Assembly: GCF_009602705.1 (NCBI RefSeq)
Contig: NZ_VSWH01000001.1
Location: forward strand, 3,955,001-4,019,000
Origin: Chryseobacterium vaccae
GTDB lineage: Bacteria > Bacteroidota > Bacteroidia > Flavobacteriales > Weeksellaceae
Direction of reading: 5' to 3'
DNA: 64,000 nt
This document shows positions 58,883 to 64,000 of the stretch, in pieces. Each line of letters starts with the position of its first letter. Positions within the stretch are counted from its first letter, which is position 1. The notes under the pieces were generated by a model. The model was not told the origin of the DNA. It did not search any database and saw only the letters and a list, made by a program, of their open reading frames with translations. The position numbers were made by a program, and so were the translations under genes.

Positions 58883-60319
58883 ATGTTGAAAAAATTTGAT
58901 ACTCAATTACTGCTTCGGTTTCCATTGTTGTGGAATACCAGATTTCCTTATATAGTTATAGTGGGAATACTGTTTCATATACTGGCATTTCTGGCTGGTT
59001 TCTGGTTTAATGATTTTGGAAAAGATCTTTATCGTAAAGATGTTTATTTTTATAAACACAGGGATCTTACAGCGTTCGGAATTGGGATTATAGGAAGTGT
59101 TATTCTTCTTATATGGTTTCTGTTTTATATCAGGAATAATGGTTTCAAATCATTTTACCCTAAAAAGAAAGACGATCTTTTTAAAGAATGGTGGATTGTA
59201 CTGGGAATTTTTGTGTTTTTTTCAATGGCTTTTTTCTCAGTGAATTATGGAAGCAGAGATGCAGCAAGAACTGTTTTTTCTGCTGAGCAGCTAAGCCGGA
59301 ATGCTGAAATTACCTATAAAGGCAGGCTGCTGATGCTTAATGATGATTATAATAAGGAAAGACAGCCTGAAAGTTCCTATATAGATCCTGTTGATTCTGT
59401 ATATCAGACTATTGATAGTGAGTTTTTCAAATATAAAGATAAAGAGTATCCCTGGAAAAGTATGATAGCCAATCAGGATCGGGAAGTATTTTATTATGAT
59501 AACAAATTAGATTCTTTATATACAGATCAGGTCAGACAGCTCTTTTACAGAAATGATTCCGTACAGCTGCAAAAAATCCTGAGCCAGTATTTAGATCTGC
59601 TTAAAGAACATCATTTAGAAACTAATGTAACCACTGCACTGTGGTTTAAATATTTTTATAATAAGGAATTTGTTTCTGATGTTTTAATTGGTGACAGAAG
59701 GGGGAACTCCTATGATGTTCCTGAATACCTTCCTAATAAAAAAGGGCTCTACGCAGATTCTTATATCCTGAAAGAGTATTACGGGAATCTAATAATGGGA
59801 AAAGATGCTAAAGTATTGCATTATGATATTTTTCTGGCATTGCTGTATCTGGCGACGACCTTATCAATGGTTGTAATTACATTCAGGATATCTTCTCTTC
59901 TGCAATGGTTTATTTCTATTGTGACGTTTATGTTACTGGTAATCATAAATACGGCTTTGCTGGGATTTATTAGTGACCGTGTTGTAGGTTTTCAGATTTT
60001 TTTGATAGCTTTGCTCGTGGAATTAATTGTTTTCCTGTCGCTTGCTTTTATCGCCAGATACAGGAAAAACCTGTCATCAGTAGCATTAAATGTAATTATT
60101 TTAGGCTTTACTTTCATAATTCCCTCTGTAATAGCTGTGTTTCGCAATGCATTCTGGAGTATGCAGGCACACCAGTTTAGTTTTTATTCTGGAAGTGAAT
60201 CCTATACTTTAGACCGTTTTTTTAGTGATGCAGCAGCAGGAAATCTTATTTTGACAGGTATTGTGATGCTTCTTTTATTAAGATGGGTACGCAGCCGAAA
60301 AGCACTTCCGGGTAACTGA
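58883..60319 (+). CDS. ABC transporter membrane subunit (unusual)
   Basis: 478 residues with about six predicted membrane helices. Two are near the N-terminus (about 25-45 and 70-95) and one near 103-125. A large non-membrane part of about 180 residues (with many Asp, Lys, Tyr) follows, then four helices from about 315 on (YDIFLALLYLATTLSMVVITF, WFISIVTFMLLVIINTALL, IFLIALLVELIVFLSLAFI, SVALNVIILGFTFIIPSVI). The large loop lies where ABC-2 type exporters often have one. It is 5 bases after the ATP-binding gene and 5 before the TetR gene. The cargo is unknown. Confidence 0.78.
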   Translation: MLKKFDTQLLLRFPLLWNTRFPYIVIVGILFHILAFLAGFWFNDFGKDLYRKDVYFYKHRDLTAFGIGIIGSVILLIWFLFYIRNNGFKSFYPKKKDDLFKEWWIVLGIFVFFSMAFFSVNYGSRDAARTVFSAEQLSRNAEITYKGRLLMLNDDYNKERQPESSYIDPVDSVYQTIDSEFFKYKDKEYPWKSMIANQDREVFYYDNKLDSLYTDQVRQLFYRNDSVQLQKILSQYLDLLKEHHLETNVTTALWFKYFYNKEFVSDVLIGDRRGNSYDVPEYLPNKKGLYADSYILKEYYGNLIMGKDAKVLHYDIFLALLYLATTLSMVVITFRISSLLQWFISIVTFMLLVIINTALLGFISDRVVGFQIFLIALLVELIVFLSLAFIARYRKNLSSVALNVIILGFTFIIPSVIAVFRNAFWSMQAHQFSFYSGSESYTLDRFFSDAAAGNLILTGIVMLLLLRWVRSRKALPGN

Positions 60320-60324
60320 AAAAT

Positions 60325-60903
60325 ATGGAACTTAAAGAAAAACAGAAAAAAATACTAGACGTAGCCGTAGAACTTTTCAAAGAGAAAGGGTATATGGGAA
60401 GCTCGGTGAGAGATCTGGCTACGAAGCTCAGCATCAAGGCGGCATCTTTATATGCCCACATCCGTTCTAAAGAAGAAATTTTGGAATGGATATGCTTTGG
60501 TATTGCTCAGGAATTTTTTGATGAACTTCAGAAGGTGAAAAGTACTGAAGCTGCCCCAAAGGATAAACTAAACTTGTTTATTGACAGGCATTTATCCGTA
60601 GTGCTTAAAAACCGCGATGTCACCCATATTTATTCCAATGAATGGAAGCATCTCGAAGAAAGGCTTCCTGAATTTGTAGAGTTGAGAAAAAATTATCAGG
60701 AAGAAGTGGAAGAGCTGATCTCTGAAATTTACAAAGCGGAAATGTGGGAATTGAAATCACCTTCTTTTACCACAAGATTTATTCTGCATACCCTAAATAA
60801 CTCTTATTTCTGGTTCAAAAGAAACAGCGATTCTACCGATGAGATTACTAGCGAGATAAGAGATAAAATTCTTTTCGGGCTGAGAGGAAATCAAAAATAC
60901 TGA
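60325..60903 (+). CDS. TetR/AcrR-family regulator
   Basis: 192 residues. TetR N-terminal HTH (about 9-55): LDVAVELFKEKGYMGSSVRDLATKLSIKAASLYAHIRSKEEILEWI. The C-terminal ligand-binding helices are acidic. It is third in the ABC operon and also the gene just before the phenylacetate operon, where a CTAACAAATGTTAG palindrome (61346) sits at the paaK promoter. It may therefore be a PaaR-like repressor responding to phenylacetyl-CoA, as known in Thermus. This rests on position and operator type and not on domain evidence. Confidence 0.88.
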   Translation: MELKEKQKKILDVAVELFKEKGYMGSSVRDLATKLSIKAASLYAHIRSKEEILEWICFGIAQEFFDELQKVKSTEAAPKDKLNLFIDRHLSVVLKNRDVTHIYSNEWKHLEERLPEFVELRKNYQEEVEELISEIYKAEMWELKSPSFTTRFILHTLNNSYFWFKRNSDSTDEITSEIRDKILFGLRGNQKY

Positions 60904-60988
60904 TGAGCCCCGTTTTTAAACAGAAATTTCCCACAGAACGGCTTTATACTATTTGCCTATAGTAAGCGTGTCGCTATACGACCGCTTC

Positions 60989-61013
60989 ATCGAATCAACG
61001 GAGTTGATTCGAT
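60989..61013. repeat. Perfect 11-bp inverted repeat
   Basis: ATCGAATCAAC (60989-60999), three-base loop GGA, GTTGATTCGAT (61003-61013). There is no T run after it on either strand, so it is not a simple terminator. Confidence 0.6.
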
Positions 61014-61310
61014 CTTTGCCTCCTCTAAATCAGCATTGCCTATCAATGAACTTTGCGTTTGAAAAAAGAAGCAATGCAAATTTTCCCACAGACGGCACGG
61101 ATTTACAGATTTTATGATTTTAACTCTCGCGGATCCGGCAGATTGAGCAGATTTTTTAGAAGGTCTTATCGTTTGTTAAAACTAAGGGTAACCGCCATAA
61201 TTTAAATGCGCAATTTATAACTTCCATCTTCCTGCTCCCATCTTCGATTCTTATCTCATCAGAATTCCAGTTATTTAGAATCATTCAAAATATGATAAAA
61301 ATCATAAAAA

Positions 61311-61342
61311 TTTTGCCAGATAGCAAAATCTTTTTAAATTTA
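61311..61342 (+). promoter_or_regulatory. paaK promoter
   Basis: TTTTG at 61311-61315, then exactly 19 bases, then TAAATTTA at 61335-61342, seven of eight bases of TAnnTTTG. It is placed 28 bases before the paaK ATG. Confidence 0.65.
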
Positions 61343-61345
61343 CAC

Positions 61346-61359
61346 CTAACAAATGTTAG
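61346..61359. promoter_or_regulatory. Probable PaaR-type operator
   Basis: CTAACAAATGTTAG, a perfect 6+6 palindrome with two central bases, four bases after the -7 box and so over the start of transcription. It agrees with the Thermus PaaR pattern CNAACGNNCGTTNG except at the two inner positions (A/T for G/C). Confidence 0.6.
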
Positions 61360-61370
61360 TTAGTTAAGAT

Positions 61371-62687
61371 ATGGATTTTTCAGTTGAATATTTGAAGCTC
61401 GATCAGTTGAGACAGCTTCAGTCTGACCGGTTGGCGGCTTTGGTCACCTATCTTGCAGAGCGATCAGAATTTTATAGAGGAAAGTTTAATAAATCAGGAA
61501 TTGCTCCGGAAGAGATAAGGTCGGTAGAAGATATTGCGAAACTTCCGATTACTTATAAGCAGGATTTAAGAGATAACTATCCATTCGGCCTCTTCACTGT
61601 TCCGAAAGGTGAACTGCAGAGAATTCACTGTTCAAGCGGGACAACGGGAAAGCCTACCGTGGTGGGCTATACCAAAGAAGATGTAGACCTTTTCAGTGAA
61701 GTGGTGGCAAGATCATTAAATGCTGCTGGAGCCAGACCGGGAATGCAGCTGCATAATGCATACGGATACGGAATTTTTACCGGTGGACTGGGACTACATT
61801 ATGGAGCAGAAAAATTAGGAATGAGTGTTCTTCCGATTTCAGGAGGAATGACGGCAAGACAGGTAGATCTGATCATGGATTTCAAGCCGGAAGTCATTTG
61901 CTGTTCGCCGTCTTATGCACTGACAATTGCCGAGGAATTTGCCAACAGAGGAATTTCTGCTGAAGAAATCAGTCTGAAATATGCGGTTTTAGGTTCAGAG
62001 CCATGGACGGAAATTATCAGAGGACATATTGAAGAAAGATTAGGTCTTCATGCAACGAATATCTACGGATTAAGCGAAATTATCGGTCCCGGGGTTTCCA
62101 TGGAAGACTTTGAGGAAAAAGGAGGTTCTTACATCTGGGAAGATCATTTCTATCCGGAAATTTTAGATCCGGTTACCAAACAGCCGGTTCCTTTCGGGGA
62201 AGAAGGGGTTTTAGTGATTACCACATTAACGAAAAAGGCAATGCCGCTTTTAAGATATTGGACCAACGATATCACCAGCCTGTATTATGATGAAAACAGC
62301 AAGAGAACCATGGTGAAAATGAGACCTATTAAAGGCCGGGCAGACGATATGCTGATCGTAAGAGGGGTGAATGTTTATCCAAGCCAGATTGAAGAAGCCT
62401 TTTCCCATGTAAAAGGAGTCGTTCCGAATTATTACCTGACACCCGTTGAAAAAGAACAGATGTGTGTAGCACTTGATATTGATGTGGAAATCGCAGATGA
62501 ATTGGTGAAAGATCAAAAAATACTGGCGGGTACCGATGATTATTTTAATTTTGTTGGAAACTTTGGAAAAAGCATAGAAAACGAAATAAAAAAACGGGTA
62601 GGAATCACCACAAAAGTAAAAATTCACGCTCAGGACAGCTTACCGAAGTGTGAAGGCGGAAAAATTAATAGAATACTTAAAAAATAA
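61371..62687 (+). CDS. paaK: Phenylacetate-CoA ligase
   Basis: Activates phenylacetate to phenylacetyl-CoA, first step of aerobic phenylacetate breakdown. 438 residues, full length. AMP-binding motif SSGTTGKPTVVGYTKEDV (about 86-103), NAYGYGIFTGGLGLHYG, IYGLSEIIGPGVSME, then WTNDIT and GRADDMLIVRGVNVYPSQIEEAF. The final lysine region GGKINRILKK is present. It overlaps the paaE start by one base (TAATG), so they are co-translated. Promoter and operator lie just upstream. Confidence 0.95.
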   Translation: MDFSVEYLKLDQLRQLQSDRLAALVTYLAERSEFYRGKFNKSGIAPEEIRSVEDIAKLPITYKQDLRDNYPFGLFTVPKGELQRIHCSSGTTGKPTVVGYTKEDVDLFSEVVARSLNAAGARPGMQLHNAYGYGIFTGGLGLHYGAEKLGMSVLPISGGMTARQVDLIMDFKPEVICCSPSYALTIAEEFANRGISAEEISLKYAVLGSEPWTEIIRGHIEERLGLHATNIYGLSEIIGPGVSMEDFEEKGGSYIWEDHFYPEILDPVTKQPVPFGEEGVLVITTLTKKAMPLLRYWTNDITSLYYDENSKRTMVKMRPIKGRADDMLIVRGVNVYPSQIEEAFSHVKGVVPNYYLTPVEKEQMCVALDIDVEIADELVKDQKILAGTDDYFNFVGNFGKSIENEIKKRVGITTKVKIHAQDSLPKCEGGKINRILKK

Positions 62688-63772
62688 TGAATTCATTTTA
62701 TAAACTTAAGACTGTAAAAGTTCAGAAAGATACTTCCGAAGCAGTAAATGTAGCGGTAGAAATCCCTGAAGAGCTGAAGGATAAATTCAGGTTCAAGCAG
62801 GGACAGTATCTTAATTTCCGGATGATTATCAACGGAAACGAAGAGAGACGTTCTTATTCTATCTGCAATGCCCCAAGTGAGAAAAGCAACACGTTGGAAG
62901 TATTGGTAAAGCTCCTTGAAGGAGGAAAAGTTTCAGGATATTTCAATGAACATCTTCATATGGATGAACTGCTGGAAGTAATGCCTCCAATGGGTGGTTT
63001 CAATACCTCTTACCATCCTACGAACGTAAAAACCTATGTTGGTTTGGCGGCGGGAAGCGGAATCAGTCCTGTTTTATCAAATATTAAAGAAAGCCTTTAC
63101 CAGGAGCCTAACAGCAACGCTTATCTTTTCTACAGCAACAGAAGCATGAATCATGTGATGAAGAGAGCAGAGATTGATAAGTTGGTAGAGCACTTCAACG
63201 GAAGACTGAAAGTAATCTATCTGGTAAGCCGTGAGAAACACGAAGATCCTGTATTTGAAGGGCGTATTTCAGCCGAAAAACTGGAACAGCTGTTTGAAAG
63301 ATATACAGACATCGATGTGAAAGAAGCGACCTATTTTATCTGCGGACCTGCAGAAATGATCAAAGGAATCGCTGATTATTTAAAGAAAGATAAAAAAGTA
63401 CCTGCCATTCAGGTATTATTTGAATATTTCACCGCTCCTGACGAAGAAAATTCCGAAGAAATGAGTGATGAATTCAAGGCTATTGCCAACATTGAAAGTA
63501 TGGTAACGGTAATCATTGATGATGATGAATATTCGTTCCACTTAAATTCCAAAAAAGAGAGTATCTTAGATAAAGCATTGAAAGACCAGCTTCCTGTTCC
63601 TTTCGCATGTAAAGGAGGCGTGTGCTGTACGTGTAAAGCGCAGGTTTTAGAAGGAGAAGTATTCATGGAGAAAAACTACGCACTTACCGAAGACGAAGTA
63701 GCCAGAGGTTACGTTCTTACTTGTCAATGTCACCCGACAACGAATGTGGTGATGCTTAATTATGACGTGTAA
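62687..63772 (+). CDS. paaE: Phenylacetyl-CoA epoxidase reductase PaaE
   Basis: 361 residues. FAD-binding part with RRSYSICNAPS (about 46-56), NAD(P) domain (GLAAGSGISPVLSNI, YFICGPAEMIKGI), and a C-terminal plant-type 2Fe-2S domain with ligands in CKGGVCCTCKAQ and a later Cys in LTCQCHP. It passes electrons from NADPH to the PaaABC epoxidase. Start at 62687 overlaps the paaK stop. The next gene is paaA, 96 bases on. Confidence 0.94.
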   Translation: MNSFYKLKTVKVQKDTSEAVNVAVEIPEELKDKFRFKQGQYLNFRMIINGNEERRSYSICNAPSEKSNTLEVLVKLLEGGKVSGYFNEHLHMDELLEVMPPMGGFNTSYHPTNVKTYVGLAAGSGISPVLSNIKESLYQEPNSNAYLFYSNRSMNHVMKRAEIDKLVEHFNGRLKVIYLVSREKHEDPVFEGRISAEKLEQLFERYTDIDVKEATYFICGPAEMIKGIADYLKKDKKVPAIQVLFEYFTAPDEENSEEMSDEFKAIANIESMVTVIIDDDEYSFHLNSKKESILDKALKDQLPVPFACKGGVCCTCKAQVLEGEVFMEKNYALTEDEVARGYVLTCQCHPTTNVVMLNYDV

Positions 63773-63868
63773 TTAATGTAACAATGTAACAGTTTACCCA
63801 TGTAACAATTATTGTTAGACTGTTATATTGATTCATTGTTACATTTTAAAATTTTAAAAATTTTAGTT

Positions 63869-64000
63869 ATGGACTTAGAAAAATTTGTTCAATACGTTCA
63901 CGAAGAAAATAAAGTAGAACCCAAAGATGTAATGCCGGATGATTACAGAAAATTATTGGTTCGTCAGATTTCACAGCACGCCCATTCTGAGATTGTCGGG
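63869..64000 (+). CDS. paaA: Phenylacetyl-CoA epoxidase subunit PaaA, 3' truncated by window edge
   Basis: The first 44 codons are open to the end of the window. The start [16 protein letters not shown] and the [22 protein letters not shown] segment agree with the PaaA catalytic subunit, whose RQI..HAHSEI(V/I)G is strongly conserved. The place after paaK and paaE supports this. The gap before it (63773-63868) is AT-rich with repeated TGTAACA elements and no gene. Confidence 0.88.
   Translation, partial: MDLEKFVQYVHEENKVEPKDVMPDDYRKLLVRQISQHAHSEIVG

Larger units (their letters stand above)
60904..61370. other. Intergenic patchwork before paaK
   Basis: 467 bases without a gene. A perfect 11-bp inverted repeat (60989-61013), two CCCACAGA(A/C)GGC tags (60930, 61084), a fragment resembling the dispersed repeat (61211-61250: ATAACTTCCATCTTCC), and the paaK promoter and operator. 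It looks like decayed dispersed elements. Bases 61128-61160 (GGATCCGGCAGATTGAGCAG) belong to the same type of mosaic. Confidence 0.55.

Noticed and set aside
1..64000. tRNA, rRNA, CRISPR arrays, prophage and insertion sequences
   Set aside because: No regular spacer-repeat array, transposase, integrase or phage gene was seen, and no tRNA-like or rRNA stretch was recognised by eye.

Overview
This window comes from a member of the Bacteroidota, most likely Chryseobacterium or a close Weeksellaceae relative. The base composition is AT-rich. Promoters fit the Bacteroidota form TTTG-N19-TAnnTTTG. Several families are typical of the group: DUF4292, DUF4254, DUF2851, the Bacteroidota-type Hcp protein TssD, bacillithiol synthase BshA, paralogous M1 and M43 metalloproteases, and CarboxypepD_reg-like secreted proteins. 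The genus is an inference from protein character only. I saw no rRNA, tRNA, CRISPR array, transposase or phage gene.

Layout. 1-7 kb: end of malQ, a secreted GGFR-repeat protein, a Spy-like protein, ferritin, an erythromycin-esterase family protein, a small membrane protein and an orphan TssD. 7-15 kb: an AddA/RecB-like helicase-nuclease, three tandem paralogous secreted proteins, a SIMPL protein and an unknown secreted protein. 15-28 kb, mostly minus strand: a GNAT-PspC-DUF2851 set, GH3-bshA, a lipoprotein, a run DUF4292-EnvC-TatA-DUF4254-lipoprotein-RibA, then a nucleotidyltransferase and a Wzx-type flippase. 28-35 kb: pyrC, a GH92 mannosidase, a first OmpR-type two-component pair, a DUF1573 protein and a dienoyl-CoA reductase-like SDR. 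35-49 kb: an M1 peptidase, a five-gene DUF2589/subtilase cluster, a secreted EEP-family enzyme, a second OmpR-type pair divergent from a TonB-type barrel, and a second M1 peptidase. 49-54 kb: two M43 lipoprotein proteases flanking a NarL-type two-component set. 54-64 kb: a short Cys-rich double-glycine peptide, clpB, an ABC transporter pair with a TetR regulator, and the start of the phenylacetate operon (paaK, paaE, paaA).

How the parts may work together. The most unusual block is 37958-41611: a DUF2589 protein, two unknown partners, a cytosolic S8 protease and a stand-alone protein resembling the protease's own propeptide. It looks like a regulated-proteolysis module. Both OmpR-type pairs sit beside matching direct repeats with 11-bp spacing and a TTAAC core, upstream of the divergent gene, so local target control is likely. 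The TetR gene lies before a paaK promoter that carries a PaaR-like palindrome.

Other signals outside genes are a roughly 170-bp dispersed repeat with inverted ends (two full copies, one half copy, possible remnants), an 18-bp direct repeat with 21-bp period upstream of tssD, a decayed copy of the bshA 3' end, and patchwork intergenic sequence at 20.6-20.95 and 60.9-61.3 kb. Function calls rest on reading motifs by eye; no database search was run.
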